A stretch of DNA of 64,000 nt. Source: Plutella xylostella. Taxonomy: Eukaryota; Arthropoda; Insecta; Lepidoptera; Plutellidae. Under the pieces are notes generated by a model that saw only the letters and a list, made by a program, of their open reading frames with translations, was not told where the DNA came from and did not search any database. The translations under genes and the position numbers were made by a program. Numbering within the stretch: the first letter of the stretch is position 1; each line of letters opens with the position of its first letter. Below are positions 22,311 through 34,879 of this stretch, in pieces. The stretch is from positions 4,784,001 to 4,848,000 of the forward strand of contig NC_063992.1 in assembly GCF_932276165.1 (NCBI RefSeq), given 5' to 3'.

Positions 22311-22977
22311 GAAATTAAAAGTGAAACAAACAAACAAAAGAACATTAAGAATAATTAAAAAATAAATAAATTAATAATATATATAATGGTGTGAGTTGTC
22401 CAGCACCGAAAAGGCCCGCGCCTCAGCTTACACCGCTACATATCTCTATTTAGTCTAGTTTACAAGTTCAGAATGATTATTTTCCAAGCGTCGCTGTGGC
22501 AATAACATGTGAGCTGAAACAAAATCAGTGTTCTCAGGGTTTAACAGTTTTGTTCAACTCAGACAACGCCATATTTTTCTCCTATAATGTAAACTTTTTT
22601 TTAACAAACACCTCATTCTGAACAACAATTTATGTTCTATGGCAGTTGGAAAACCGTGAAAAAAAATTCTATCGTTAGAGGAAGAAGACGTTTATTTTAG
22701 AGAAGCAAACGGTTATTTTCTCTAATTTTAAAATGGCATAGAACAGAAGTACACTCCCTAAGTCAATCCTTTTCGTCTTACTTTACTAGTTTTAACTTTG
22801 ATTTAAGAGTCAAAATTTATTTATGTATTATGCTATTTATTTGCTTCGATAACGTTTAAATCTACACAATACATTATTTGAGAAAGTAAAAATATCAACT
22901 GTCTAGGAGTATAAACACATGGTATATAAGTGAAAGATTAGATAAGAAAATGTTACTCGCTTATAAATTTATACGAA
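22311..22977. other. Intergenic DNA, nothing recognised
   Basis: No gene or repeat was recognised. Confidence 0.4.
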
Positions 22978-23631
22978 TAAGGGTGGATTCGTCCAAACAT
23001 CTCGTTACACGAGAATAACTATACCGGAATAAAATTTATACGCGAGTAAATATCTGGGCTAAGTACATTTGCATTCTACCAAGTTATACCATGATTAATT
23101 GAATGAACGAGGAACGAAACTATACTGCAACTAAAATAAAAATAGCTGCGTTTTCAAAGCATGCAATAGAAATGACATGCCAACTTAGTTTGAATGGATT
23201 ATAATAGTAGGAAATTGTTTATGTTTTAATATTTTATTCGCTGTTGTTATTCTGAGAATTTGCCTTTTAACGTATAGTGCCACAATCTTATCTGTTCCGG
23301 TGGTCAAAATGTGCAACAACGAGACGTCATTGTCAAACGTCATTTCATACTCTGTGCGTTATTTGAGTTGTCAATTTCTGCGAATAAGCTGACGCTACGT
23401 TATTTAATTTGTTTTGTGATTTTCTGGGTGAAATACTGCCAAAAACGCTGTAATGTGATGCAAGAAAAGTAGTACTATATATATTGGCTTTTATGCAGGA
23501 AGAATAACGTAATCAGGCGCCTTTAATTCCGTTTGAAAAATTGGAAGAACGAGTTGCAGCGGCGACAGGTTAGTGTTGCCAAATATGACGAATAATTTTA
23601 CCCATATATACTCCATGTAATTTTATGAAAT

Positions 23632-23690
23632 ATTTTCCCGAGAGGCCTGTGCCCCAGCAGTGGGGACGGGATGGGTCGTGGTACTCGTGA
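23632..23690 (+). mobile_element. RTE-like LINE 3' fragment
   Basis: AGGCCTGTGCCCCAGCAGTG followed by GGGACGGGATGGGTCG is the end of an RTE-type LINE. No tail repeat or target duplication is visible. Confidence 0.55.
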
Positions 23691-23889
23691 TGTATATAAT
23701 CTTTATTTTTCTTTGGTTACAGGTGTGAGGACGTGACATGATACTTTAAATCTTAGGCAGTATACCAAGAAGAATTTTGCGCACCTGCAGCGATTTTAGA
23801 CGAAATAATGATGATTTATGACATGTCATTGTTTTCCCAACTTATCAAGAGTTGGCTGAAAGAAATTGCTTTTTAGCAATTAGCCTTTG

Positions 23890-23950
23890 GAAGGAGACCC
23901 GTGCCCCAGCAGTGGGGACGTGATGGGTCGAGATGATGATGATGATGATG
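23890..23950 (+). mobile_element. 61-bp RTE insertion with target duplication
   Basis: GTGCCCCAGCAGTGGGGACG and an ATG-repeat tail are bounded by a 12-bp duplication AATTAGCCTTTG (23878-23889, 23951-23962). This is a complete but extremely 5'-truncated insertion. Confidence 0.8.
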
Positions 23951-24291
23951 AATTAGCCTTTGCACACTGTCTGAATTTCTTTTAATTGTATGCTTTTGTT
24001 TCTTGTTACTTTAGAAAATGTAAAATAAAGTGTTCAAAAATAATACTTAATTAATAGTTTTTTTTAAGTCTATCTATCTCGTTATTCTCACGACCCACAT
24101 ATAGGTATTACCTATACCATTATAATCTAGATTTAATCTCCTATATCAGAAGCAGAACATAATCAGAACTAATTTTATTTCTGTTCGCCGTGGACAAATT
24201 TTCCATACAACAAATGTCGTTTGATGATATATTATATCCACTTTCATTTACTATCGACCCTATATTTTGATTTATCTATACTTATGAATGT

Positions 24292-24382
24292 ATTAAATTT
24301 TGCCTATTTCTGGTTTAAAATTATAACAATAGGTAATAGCAGAAATGCATTGTCGTTTAAACCAGAAATAGGCAAAATTTAA
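24292..24382. repeat. Short hairpin, TTTTGCCTATTTCTGGTTT arms
   Basis: Perfect ~22-base inverted arms around a 40-base loop, flanked by TTAAAT/ATTTAA. Probably a small MITE. Confidence 0.65.
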
Positions 24383-24708
24383 TCGATGGCATCACTGGAT
24401 TCCATGACAGCGACGTCGCCACCGGAACAGATAAGATTGTGGCACTATACTTTTGTTTATGATTTGACAGATGTGTTTATATGTCATTATGACGGTTTTC
24501 TAATCAGCTGATGTGCTGCCGCCATTACAAAATTACTCTCGGATAAGCTCGTTACACGGTAAATTTTGGCGGTATAACATTTTATTCTTGGGATAAGCTA
24601 CTTATCTTGGTTTCAGGTTTGGTAGAATGCAAAATCTGCTTACTCGCGAGTAACTGGTAGTTTACTCTCGAGTAAAAAGTTACTCGACGTTGGTCGAATC
24701 CGCCCTAA

Positions 24709-26087
24709 GCCGTAAATATTTTACCTCTTTTTTATTAGAAAAAAAGTGGCTCGGAATGTCAACTGTAATAGGGTTCGTTTGTTTCCGCATAACATGCCGG
24801 TTTTTATGTCTGAAAGAATATGCTGCGAGTTGTTGTGAGAGCTTATGAAACCTGAGATTTGAAACATGAATAAGGGTTTATTTGTACGTACATACAGACT
24901 TCGTCGAGGAGGTAATCATCAAGATAGTAGGGAAGAACAAGTGCGTTATTCGTTCTTATCCGTTATGTTGAACCAAAATTAGAATTTTTGACAAAATAGC
25001 CCCTTATGACCCTTCAAGAGTAGGTATATCAGAGAGGTAAGAACTAACTAGCGCTGCCAATTCAAAAAAGGTCGTCCTAAGGATCAAGTTGTCGGAATCT
25101 AAAAGCTAAGTTCTTGTTTCTAACTAGTCATACAAAGTGGGCTAGAGTCTAAACATTGGAATTGGCATTATGAACATTTTGAAAAATTCAAGCAGAACTT
25201 GATATTGTTTGTAGGTTGGTACCTAAGAAGCAAAATTTTCATTGAGTAGAACTTAAGTAAGTTCATGCTTAGGTAGATTTTCACAAATGAGAAACAGGGG
25301 GCTTTAGAAATAAACTTAAGCAGCATGTTGATTAATTTGCACCTTTGACTGTACCTTTAGTTGCAATTAGTACGAAGTTACGCTATCTAAGTTAAATCAC
25401 AGTTGGATTGTAGCCGACGCTGTTGCTCTACCTTAGTTTGCTTTGATTCTAACAGTGATTAGTTTATAAACTTACATTTGAGTTTAGATTGATGAGTCAT
25501 GGTATGTAGCTGCAAGACAATGCCTCCCTTAACGGGGAGGGGGTAAGTTCAAAAAGTTTGCAAGTTGTTAAATAATGTTGTTCAGTGGAACTTTCGATAG
25601 AAAACTTGTGATTAGAGTTCGGCTAAGTTAATAAAAAAATATATGAAATAAAGTGAAAGGAATTTACGGATATACGTATTTACAAAAGTTTCGTTGTAAT
25701 TTCAACGTTAAAGACATAAAAAGTCAAAATTTTATTGTTATTACTCTTTCTTATAAACTTTAAAAGCCCTAATATCTTACAAGCTTCGAGCCATCGCAGG
25801 GAGGCACCACTATTAGCGTCATGGCACCACCCATTAACTTCCAGCTATACGATCGACTTCACAATTTCCAATACTATAGCTTAGTAAACAACAGCACTTT
25901 ATGAAACTTGCAAATTTGCTGATCGCCTGGTACTTGTAGTCAATATTTTTGTGATAATTTGTTTGCAAAGCTCGCTGAAACAGCAGACATGAGTCGTTGT
26001 CTAACGCCCCGTTACTGAAAGCTTAAGGTAAACACAGGGTTAAACTAATGCTAGTATTACTCATTAAAAAGTTTGTCTTATCAAAAA
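24709..26087. other. Intergenic DNA, nothing recognised
   Basis: No coding region or repeat structure was recognised. Confidence 0.4.
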
Positions 26088-26089
26088 TA

Positions 26090-26169
26090 CACTCACAGAC
26101 AATGAAAAAGTTCCATCTGCCATTGACGTTCCATATATGTCACTCGAACTTTTTCATTGCCTGTGAGTG
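26090..26169. mobile_element. TA-flanked MITE, CACTCACAGACAATGAAA family (copy 1)
   Basis: 80-bp foldback with ends CACTCACAGACAATGAAAAA and its complement, TA on both sides (26088-26089, 26170-26171). Relatives are at 27620-27662 (one arm) and 34213-34600. Confidence 0.78.
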
Positions 26170-26172
26170 TAT

Positions 26173-27619
26173 TATACTACTATAATCGAGGTAAATGTTG
26201 TTTTAACGATACCATCTTTACGATGACTACTTACATCTCGCCAGCTCGCCATCTTTTATAATAAGCAAAGAAATATGTAAAAAAAAGTTAAGTAAGCTGG
26301 TTTCACTACATTATTTTAAAAACAGCGTTTAAGTATGTTTTGTGTAAATGTAAAATACAACAGTATTAAATACTTGTCCCTGTAGAAATTCTAAAATTTA
26401 CAAAATGGATTGTAGAAACTTTGTAAGTCAGTATTAAAAAGCCTTCAACAATTCCACAAATACAATCGATCTAATCATAGAAAGCTTTTATAATAGTAAT
26501 AGTACAGAGGTATATCCTACTAATATTATAAACGGAAAGTTAGTGGCTATACTTACCGTAGGTTGGACGAAACTTAAACAATTATGGCCAAAGATAATCT
26601 TACGAGACAAATTGGTCCTAACCAAAAACTTAAACTTGAAAGTGATGCCAACTTATAGATGAAGTTATCTAGAATATATGTATAGGTAATTTAACATAAT
26701 AATAAATATAGGTATTTATACTTAATATTATTATATACAAACATATAACATATTTATACATATACACAGCAGTTTACCAATCATATCGGTCGACATCAAC
26801 AGTTTTATAATTTCTTTTATTTTATGATTAGTAAAACATTTATACGAGGTACGAAGACCTCTGATATTGTAATTAAATCATTTATGAGCAGGTAGGTATT
26901 TCATAATCCCATTTCAGGTCTTCAGGTAATGGTAATAATGTTTGTGTTCCAAGTTGATGTTAGTGCTGAAATGACGGCCGACCCAAAGTTACCCTTGTGT
27001 CCGGAATAACTTTCTCATTCACTGTAGGTTTATAATTATAAGGTCTGCTGAGTTTGTTACAATCCGATAAGGCACCTGTCTATTGTATAAAATTATTATT
27101 ATTTGTTGGTAAGGTTGCGGCGCTGATTGTTATGTCGATTTTGCTTTCGAATCGTCGTGTGAATTCGTTGAGAATCGAATCTTTGCTTTAGAGCAACCGT
27201 TTTGTATGTAGTTATGCACCCACAACATGGCTGGCCCTGGAGTTCCGCTCGCTCGCTCTCAACATTTGGCAGCACTTGACATGTTTCGTATTTGAAACTC
27301 ACGAGATGTTTATGTCGTGCATTGAGTATATCCGAGTCCGCGTTGTTCTATGATGTCGTGTGTTTATATAATGTCCAAAGAGGAAAAATCTGATACAAAT
27401 TCAAATACATATTTTGTGCAACTCACGAGATTTTGTTTTCCTCTATATCTATGTACTATGTGTATATACACGTAAAATAGCTGTTACGACGTTTTAATTA
27501 GCATCAAGCCATGCCCAGTCCAGTCTTCATACATGACCGTCTATCATCTCTTTTTAAAATAATATGTAGGTACTGGGAGGAGCAGGATAAGGAGGAAATG
27601 TAAATTCTCACTAACATAC
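26173..27619. other. Intergenic DNA
   Basis: A ~30-base string at 26515 (CCTACTAATATTATAAACGG) resembles the start of Lep1-type Helitrons but goes no further. Nothing else was recognised. The reverse open frame at 27099-27302 has no motif. Confidence 0.35.
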
Positions 27620-27662
27620 TGTTCAATGTGTTACTGGAACTTTTTCATTGCTCGTACGTGTA
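27620..27662. mobile_element. Single arm of the CACTCAC MITE family
   Basis: GGAACTTTTTCATTGCTCGT followed by ACGTGTATTAT matches the right arm of the 26090 element. The left arm is missing. Confidence 0.5.
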
Positions 27663-29860
27663 TTATTATAAAACGTGAGACCGGACTTGGAAACGAAAAT
27701 CATTAAACCGAATTATCCATTAGCAACAATTTCCCTTGTCGAGTGAAACCCATTCGACGAGCAATTAATCACAATAGAACACGCCTACGCGTGACTGGGC
27801 GAAATTGTTGCCTGTGCGAAGCCCGCATCAATATTGATTATACCTCTCTATTCCTTTTATTTGAAGCGAACGAAGCTGTATTACGACAGGTCTGCTTAAA
27901 TAGAAGTTCATCATAATATCGCCTATAATAATATTATAGGTATGTTTTTATCGATGCGATATTGACACTCGTTTTTTATTTTAACAGCATCAGGATTTTG
28001 GGTATTAAAATGTTTTTTTAGACTTATAAATTCCTTACAAATTCATGACAAGTAGGTAAAGTTTCATTACTTCGATGTGCAAACAATTTATCTTAAATGG
28101 AGAGAATATACATGTCGGCCCAAAACTTTTATAATCGCAAATAACATGCTGAATAAAACAAATTCGGGACTTGAAAAGGATTCATCAGTCCCTAGGGCTG
28201 AGCCTCAGCCATCAATGTATAATGTTGGCAAACATTTAAAAGATATTAAGGGTTAATATAATGGACCTATCCCCTATCCCCTGGTGATTATAATGGGAAA
28301 TAGGTCAATCTATGAGGCGCAGGGCGCGGCTCCACATTTGCAAATTGATAGAAAAATCAGCTGTGTGTTCCGGATAGCAGATAAGTTTTTAACTGACCTA
28401 ATAAAAAGAGATGGTTATATTATGGGAATATACATAATAAAATTTAAATATTTTGTTATGTTTCCGCAATCTTTGCTGTGTACTCGCAAAGGCCTGCTTC
28501 TGTATTGTTCCCGACTTATCAAGTTAAGATCTGATAATAGAGCTTCCTACACGCTGGCCATAGGAACTATGTAGATTATATATAGTAAAGCCGATTCTAT
28601 AAAAAAATCATGTATGCACTTTTGAATCTATTAAATCTAAGTTCTCAAAAGGTTACTTTTGCAATTGGTGTTTTTTATCCTTAACAAGGTACACAACTGC
28701 AACCACTTACACATTTTACAAGATCTTTGGACTCGACTGTGCCTACTTAAAAATATTCTATGTACCTACTTACCTATGTACCAACAAAATATACACATTA
28801 CCTACCGACCTAAGTGAACTTATGCTTTCTTCGTGTATACGCCCTTATTCTGTATAGGGCAGTGAGAGCCATATACGACGTCGTTCATTCAATAGCGACC
28901 AAAACAAACAATTTTCTAAAGGCCGCGCTCGGTCGAATAGCGAATGTCAAAGGACCATTCCACGCGATGAAATAAAAGGGGACTTATAAAAGGCATTGTT
29001 TGGAGCAAACGAGCTGGGATCGGATATTAGCGAGCCGAATTTGGCAAGATATGAACGGACGAACGGAATTTAAAGCGGCATCGGATTTCGGAGTGAGGAT
29101 ATTCATTTGTTACTTACACTCGATTATTAAATGTATGTTTTCAATAGGTTCTTAAGGTATACACTGAAACAATTACCTAGGTATTGTATAAGTGACAGGT
29201 CACAAATTATCCTAAAATTTTAATGCATCAATCGAAATCTTCATCAGAGACAGATCCTAATCGTAGAATAGTTTTTTATTGTAAGTAACTCGACATCAAA
29301 ATAAATATAGCAATAAAGAATAACGTTGCTCTCAGGAATAAAAAAACTTTGATAATCATCCGCAATATACCTAGGTACTTAACTTATATAATGTCTAGCA
29401 TATATCATTATGTTGTAGGTACATAACGTTATTGTCTGTATGAACGTCTCGACATTAATACGGCTCAAGATCTTCACAAATGAGAGTCCGTCCAGAGAGG
29501 GATTACGGCGAATCAGTTCAATAAAATAAGCCCATTGCAAATACATAATACAAATACCTACTATATTTACTCATATTGAGAAATATCCAACTTTGGAAAC
29601 TATAAATAGATAGACGAAATGGATTGAACGGAAGAAAAGGCAATAGATCTCGTACAATGACATAATTATAAATAATAAGTTTTTGTAATAAGTATTACCA
29701 GAAAGGTTTTAGTAAGCAAGCTGCACCTGGCCTCTTGTTTTGAAAACGGTTTTTGAATTGAATTTATCACCAATTACTACGTAAATGTTATTTCATTTTG
29801 TGATAGGCCCCCTGATTTTTACAAGGCTGATTTTACAAATATCCTTTTTCATTGTTACAG
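27663..29860. other. Intergenic or intronic DNA
   Basis: If the exon at 29861 belongs to a gene starting upstream, this is intron. It ends in a pyrimidine-rich acceptor, CCTTTTTCATTGTTACAG. The 96-residue plus frame at 28284-28574 has no recognisable motif and is not called. Confidence 0.4.
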
Positions 29861-29891
29861 GGTGAACCTTCGCTGCTACCGCTCACTTAAG

Positions 29892-29957
29892 ATGTTAAGT
29901 GTGATCACCCTTTCCTCTCGAGCCAGCCAGGCATGCCTTCAGGCAGCGCTTCAGTAG
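29892..29957 (+). CDS. Upstream ORF (21 codons) before the microprotein
   Basis: It opens MLSVITLSSRASQACLQAAL and ends at TAG 29955-29957, only 4 bases before the main start at 29962. Such close spacing suits termination-reinitiation control. Chance is not excluded. Confidence 0.35.
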   Translation: MLSVITLSSRASQACLQAALQ

Positions 29958-29961
29958 CGTG

Positions 29962-30231
29962 ATGCAACTAGTAATGCTGAATTTCCTAGTCATGTTTGAC
30001 GTGGTTTTCGTGTTTTTCCTGTTCCTCATCGCGGTGACTTGTGTCATGAATTACATGCCGAGGAAGAGGAGACGAGAGGACGAGTCAGAGGACGTGGAGG
30101 ACGACGTGATTCCTCCACCCCCCCTGTTTGACGATGAGGAGAGGCTGGCGAGTCGCGACACGTACGTGGTGATACCCCCGCCAGAGGGCACGGAAGGGTC
30201 TAAGGTCAGCTGCCCCATTCATGTGGTGTAG
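29962..30231 (+). CDS. Single-pass membrane microprotein (host gene exon)
   Basis: This frame encodes 89 residues beginning MQLVMLNFLVMFDVVFVFFL. Residues ~6-30 form one strongly hydrophobic helix, followed by NYMPRKRRRE, a basic stop-transfer that should leave the C-terminus cytosolic. The tail is acidic (EDESEDVEDD), with proline runs (IPPPPLF, IPPPEG). GC content and codon use stand out from the AT-rich surroundings. A good acceptor ends at 29860. At K81 the sequence AAG|GTCAGC could be a donor joining the exon at 30628; read through, the frame ends PIHVV at 30231. I do not recognise the family. It is the only frame in the window that looks like a host protein. Confidence 0.5.
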   Translation: MQLVMLNFLVMFDVVFVFFLFLIAVTCVMNYMPRKRRREDESEDVEDDVIPPPPLFDDEERLASRDTYVVIPPPEGTEGSKVSCPIHVV

Positions 30232-30282
30232 CATGCACTGAATCGATTTGTAAGTATTTATGACATCATTTATCACTATTAA

Positions 30283-30367
30283 AGCCTGGTTCACAATGTC
30301 TGGATATGATCACAGCATTTCATTTATCCCACTGGTAGACATTATTCTGACATTGTAAAACAGGCCC
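30283..30367. mobile_element. TTTCACAATGTC MITE family, short copy
   Basis: GCCTGGTTCACAATGTCTGG at one end and GACATTGTAAAACAGGCCC at the other match the arms of the 5776-5920 element, with the centre deleted. Confidence 0.6.
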
Positions 30368-30627
30368 TTTGTTTTCTCTTGATGATAGAATCTCATGTTC
30401 TTGTGTCTTTTCTGGAAGAATTGACAGATTCTTTCCTTCAACTAAGACCACATACTCTACCAAACAGACGAAATAATTCGTGTACCTATAATCTAATTTT
30501 GGCTTAGTTGTAGGAGGTGGTATCTGAAAACACATATTCAAAGCTACTGCTAGATGTGGTTAGGATAAGGGCGGTGTTAAGGTATATATGAATAATATTA
30601 AACGGTACCTATTATGTCTTGTTTCAG

Positions 30628-30663
30628 ATCAACGTAGGAGTTTATTACGAAGAAGCCTTATGA
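30628..30663 (+). CDS. Possible alternative last coding exon of the microprotein
   Basis: The acceptor TTATGTCTTGTTTCAG ends at 30627. Joined in phase 0 to K81 (30204), it reads INVGVYYEEAL and stops at 30661-30663, giving a 92-residue form. A second donor, TTT|GTAAGT, at 30250 would instead leave the stop at 30231 and make this exon 3' untranslated. The second donor is the stronger match. Confidence 0.35.
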   Translation: MNVGVYYEEAL

Positions 30664-30699
30664 AACCGTAGAAGTCAAAACAAAATTAGTATTTTTTTT

Positions 30700-33529
30700 A
30701 AATGTAGACATTTTAAACATTTATGACGTCGCTGCTCACCTATCGCATCAACATAAATACTGAACAACCATTGTACAGTCTAGTCAAAACAGATATGCAC
30801 CTTGTACAATAGGTAAGCGACGGAATGCGAGAAACAGAAGACTTGTAATTTGCAATGCCAATCGGAGCTAGCCCGATTTCAAAACCATATTGTAGGCGCG
30901 TGTGTCTACTTGTGGTGAACAGGAAGCACTCTTCAAGCTGTCCAAGTTCAGCCGATGTTCAAGATAACCGATAGTAGTAAACAAATATGAAATTTCTCAT
31001 CGGTAATACTTATTTCTCCATATAAATCGTATCACTCCTGAAATTGGCCAGTAGGTACAACGGAAGTAAAATAATATGTATACAGATCTCATGCAGTTAC
31101 TATGTAAAACTTCGATCTCTACAAGGCAAGGTGCGAGCTTTGAAAGAATAAATACGGAAACAAAAATGTTAAAGTGATTATGTGAGCTGCAACCTGTATT
31201 CTTGTTATAAAGACTAGGGTGGTAATTTGGGACTCAAGAGATGGTATGTAACAAATCATTAAGCAGTCAAATGGTTGTTAAATAGGATTTACATATTAAT
31301 TTCTCTGAAACGATTTTTAGGACTCTTTATTATTTTTTTACGTAAAATGTGTTCAATGCACGCAAATTCACCAAAGAATGTTAGATAAATGTGACTGAGT
31401 ACTACCTACATTAGATAAACCAATAAATAAATAAAAGTTAGACAGCATAATTATAAATGTTATGCTTGCATTTTAGTGTAAGGTTTTGTAATTAAACTTT
31501 GTATGCTACTAATTACTGGTTAAGCTGAATGTGTTGGTATGTTTGTAAATCTGTTTCTAATCTATTCCTAGGCCGATAAATCGCTTTTTAAGAATTTCTT
31601 AAATCTTATAAACGATTATATTTTATGCTGTAGAGTCTGGAATCAGAAATTAATCAGACTCATCCGTGAACTCACATAATATAGTAAACAACGTTTTGAC
31701 ATTGAAATTCATTAATGTATAATCTACGGTGGAATTTTTAGAATTCATTTCCATCATTGTGATCGGTAATTTTAAACATCTTAGTTTATTATTGCCTTTA
31801 ATCCAACATTTCACCTCAAAACTTATTAAACAATTTCATAAAAAATAAACGATTTTCCCTGTCTTAGTATACATATAAATATAATTATTGACTCACAGAA
31901 ATCAAATTCTATGTTTACATAATAAAGACTTGAAAATAATTTATGCTTCACCCCTGCACTGGCTTATGAATGCCTGAAATAATGACAAAATAGATGCCTT
32001 CCATTTCCTATTCAGGGTTGGATATTTCGACCTTCTCTCATTTTCATTTCGTCTCGTGACTAATCATCGGATTAAAGTGCTCAGTAACAGCGAGGTTTTG
32101 TTTTTTGGTCGCAATAAAAATATCAGTTTTTGTATAAAACAATATTTTTGGTTAAGGGTAAGTATCACGATCGACAATCGGTAGAAGAAAAATCGGGCAG
32201 ATATTATCTGTTCTATAATAAGTCGGTCGCACCCTTACCACGCATCGATAAAAATTATAAATATGTTGGATGTTATTATTTGCTCATGTCATAGGTAGAT
32301 CATAATTATTATTTTATTATGTTTGTTTGTCAATTTCAACTAAATTAAAGAAAAATCGTTAATAATTAGTTATTTCTGTATTCAGGTATTCATCACGATA
32401 TCACAATCAAATACTGTAGTTCTATCTAATCTTTATGTAAAGTTTAGATATTACATGATAAGATTATCACCATAACTTAGAGTAAAAGATGACAATACAT
32501 GTATTATTATAACTTCATCATATCAAAATATTCTTCGATGTTAATTAGTAAAAGCGTAAACAATTATATTAATTACAATGAAAATATATATTTACTATTA
32601 TTTCAATTTAATGTGGCCTATAATTGTGCAGATAAAAGGGCTGATTTTGGAGTCTATTTTAAAAACAATAATTTTTCACATAGGAAAATTTTACATAGTA
32701 TAAAGATTAGTTATGTGTATTCATGTCATAATTATGAAAGTCAAATATATACTTTTAAAATTTAAATTTAAATTTGATTAGAATTCTTCAGAATCAGCCC
32801 TCATGTTTCTAGAATATTTAATACAAAGGAGCCTATAATTAGATTTTTAGGAGCTTCGATTATTGTCATTATAATGGTTAATGTAATATACAACCTGTAA
32901 AAGTAGGTGTACAGTATCTGGACAGCTGTTAGCTATTATTATTTTAATTCTTTGTAAGTACCTATGTTTTGGTGGAAGTCTGGTTCTTATTATCACTTAC
33001 CATGTTCTAGTAGCTACATATTATTTTTATTGTTAAATCTTTATTTCACATGAATTAAAGTTTACATTCCTTTACCTAGATGTCCACGAGTGTGTACGCA
33101 CAAAAAAAATCCGTTGAAACAAAAGTTATTTAAGATACCTATATAAAATTTTGTAATCTCTGTATATTTTCATCATAGACTGATGAGTTAAAACTGACAA
33201 ATTATGTATATTCTTCAAAAGAGACAAAAGTTTAATTTATAGGTTCCTTTTAATGTGTGATCACTGATCAATCTTACGATTTTTTATATGCATTTGAAAG
33301 AAAAACAATAACCTAAATCATTTCATTGCAGAGTATCATAGTATAACATACATATACACTATGTGATATATACACAATTTTTTAAACGTAGTTTTAGAAA
33401 AATAAATATCGTTTTAACTTGTTATACGAGTGTCTAAAATTGCATTATGTGAAGAATAATAAAATGCACTGAACAGTGTCATCGTACTTAATATTTACTT
33501 GTATATTTCATTTCGTTCCCTGCTGTCAC
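30700..33529. other. Intergenic DNA, nothing recognised
   Basis: About 2.8 kb of AT-rich sequence without a gene, element boundary or array that I could support. The open frame at 32499-32765 is low-complexity AT sequence. Confidence 0.4.
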
Positions 33530-33531
33530 TA

Positions 33532-33649
33532 CACGGGTTCGTTATTGACGTAGATAAGCGTCACTATATCGTGATTCGCCATAAATACGGCGCTGTTATT
33601 CGTGGAACGCACTTTAAATGAGTTTATCGACGTCGATAAGGAACCCGTG
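33532..33649. mobile_element. TA-flanked MITE with CACGGGTTC ends
   Basis: Inverted arms CACGGGTTCGTTATTGACGT and complement of CACGGGTTCCTTATCGACGT, with TA outside (33530-33531, 33650-33651). 118 bp, non-coding. Confidence 0.75.
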
Positions 33650-33771
33650 TAATGGCAACTGTTTCTACAAAGAGGTAGCAGCACACGACAATTAGTAACG
33701 TCACGTCAAAGTCGTGCTTTCTATCTATTTTGATTGGATACGTTTAGCGGCTAGCTCGATCACCTGGGTGT

Positions 33772-33941
33772 CTAGTACGGGATTTGCTATTTTTGAAAAC
33801 TAAAAAAGTTAACGTTTTCCCCTGTCATTTGCATACATTATCTATCAAAAGTATCATGATAGTTTCCGCAAGAGGCGCCACTTAGTATGCGAGAAAACGT
33901 AAACTTTTATAGTTTTCGCCAAATTGTGAAACCTGTACTAG
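33772..33941. mobile_element. MITE, CTAGTACGGG family (copy 1)
   Basis: Ends CTAGTACGGGATTTGCTATT and complement of CTAGTACAGGTTTCACAATT. It shares GAAAAC.., CTTAGTATGCGAGAAAACG and AACTTTTATAGTTTTCG with copy 2 at 36869. The target duplication is not clear. Confidence 0.7.
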
Positions 33942-34212
33942 ACCCCCTGTCTATTGAAATCTAGTGACGTTGCCACACGTCGCCGTAGCGTCGTCGTCAG
34001 CTTCAACCACCAAAAATTCGCACCTTAGTAGACGTACATTGCTGGCTTGTGTGCATGCATACCTGCTGAAGCTATCATACATACCCGGCAATGTACGTCT
34101 AACACTAACAGTTGGTGAAACAGCCCGGATATATTTTACTAGCAAGCGCAGGATGGAGCTAAGCTGTATGTTCATACATTTGAAGTAGACTAGTGAAAAT
34201 GAATCCTGAATA

Positions 34213-34600
34213 CACTCACGGGCAATGAAAAGGTTCCACTCACAAAATACCGACACCAAACAATTTTTTTATTTTATTTATTTATTTTATTTTATTTGGA
34301 AGATATACAGCACAATAAAGGAAAGTAAATGTAACTTATATAAATAACTTTAAACCAAATACAAATCTTCACTTCTTAATACAATTTACTAAGATTGTTG
34401 ACGTAACAGGTATAGAAAAAAATAAATTTTCGCATATTATATTTAAAATTTGGTCAAAATATTTCAATTTTTAGTTGATAATATCCTGATGCTCTTTGAA
34501 ATGTACTTCAATGTTGCAAAATGCCTCATCAAGCTAGCCTTTTCAGTTTAGGAGTAATTTGGTGCTTTTTTCAGTGGAACCTTTTCATTGCCCGTGAGTG
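34213..34600. mobile_element. CACTCAC MITE family, copy with inserted LINE tail
   Basis: Ends CACTCACGGGCAATGAAAAG and its complement, TA on both sides. The centre (about 34265-34530) is an unrelated T-rich, ATTTT-repeat LINE-tail-like sequence absent from the 80-bp copy at 26090. Confidence 0.72.
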
Positions 34601-34602
34601 TA

Positions 34603-34879
34603 ATAGCTGTCAATGTTAATAACAGTATTATATTCCTTTTAACAAAGAGAAAGCTCTCAATTAGTAAAACAATACTTATATTATTACTTAAATCAGAATC
34701 TAAGCTGATTAATACTACCTAATACACCCACCTAAATAACGGAAACACAACAACGGATTGTATAAGAAACATGGAGGGCCTAACGTAGATTGACGTAGGA
34801 TATTTAATACGATGATTGACAGGCGTTAACCTATAGGGTTGCTTTGCTGCTAACAGTGAAGCGGCAACAAATGAAAATA
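34603..34879. other. Intergenic DNA, nothing recognised
   Basis: No gene or repeat was recognised. Confidence 0.4.

Larger units (their letters stand above)
23275..24447. mobile_element. Nested TA-flanked DNA element
   Basis: Ends TAGTGCCACAATCTTATCTG and its complement form a near-perfect inverted repeat of about 30 bases, with TA outside. It lies wholly inside the 22981-24705 element, so it inserted later. It contains RTE tails and a small hairpin. Confidence 0.78.
22981..24705. mobile_element. 1.7-kb DNA element with GGGTGGATTCG ends
   Basis: Inverted ends GGGTGGATTCGTCCAA and complement of GGGCGGATTCGACCAA are flanked by TAA (22978-22980, 24706-24708). The word TTGCATTCTACCAA is also repeated inverted inside each arm, with several ACTCGCGAGT-like palindromes near the right end. 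The interior is mostly a second element (23275-24447). TAA and GG ends suggest PIF/Harbinger. Confidence 0.78.

Noticed and set aside
28284..28574. 96-residue plus-strand ORF
   Set aside because: No motif, no splice context, and composition like its AT-rich surroundings.
32499..32765. 88-residue plus-strand ORF
   Set aside because: Asn/Tyr/Ile-rich product of AT-rich DNA; chance open frame.
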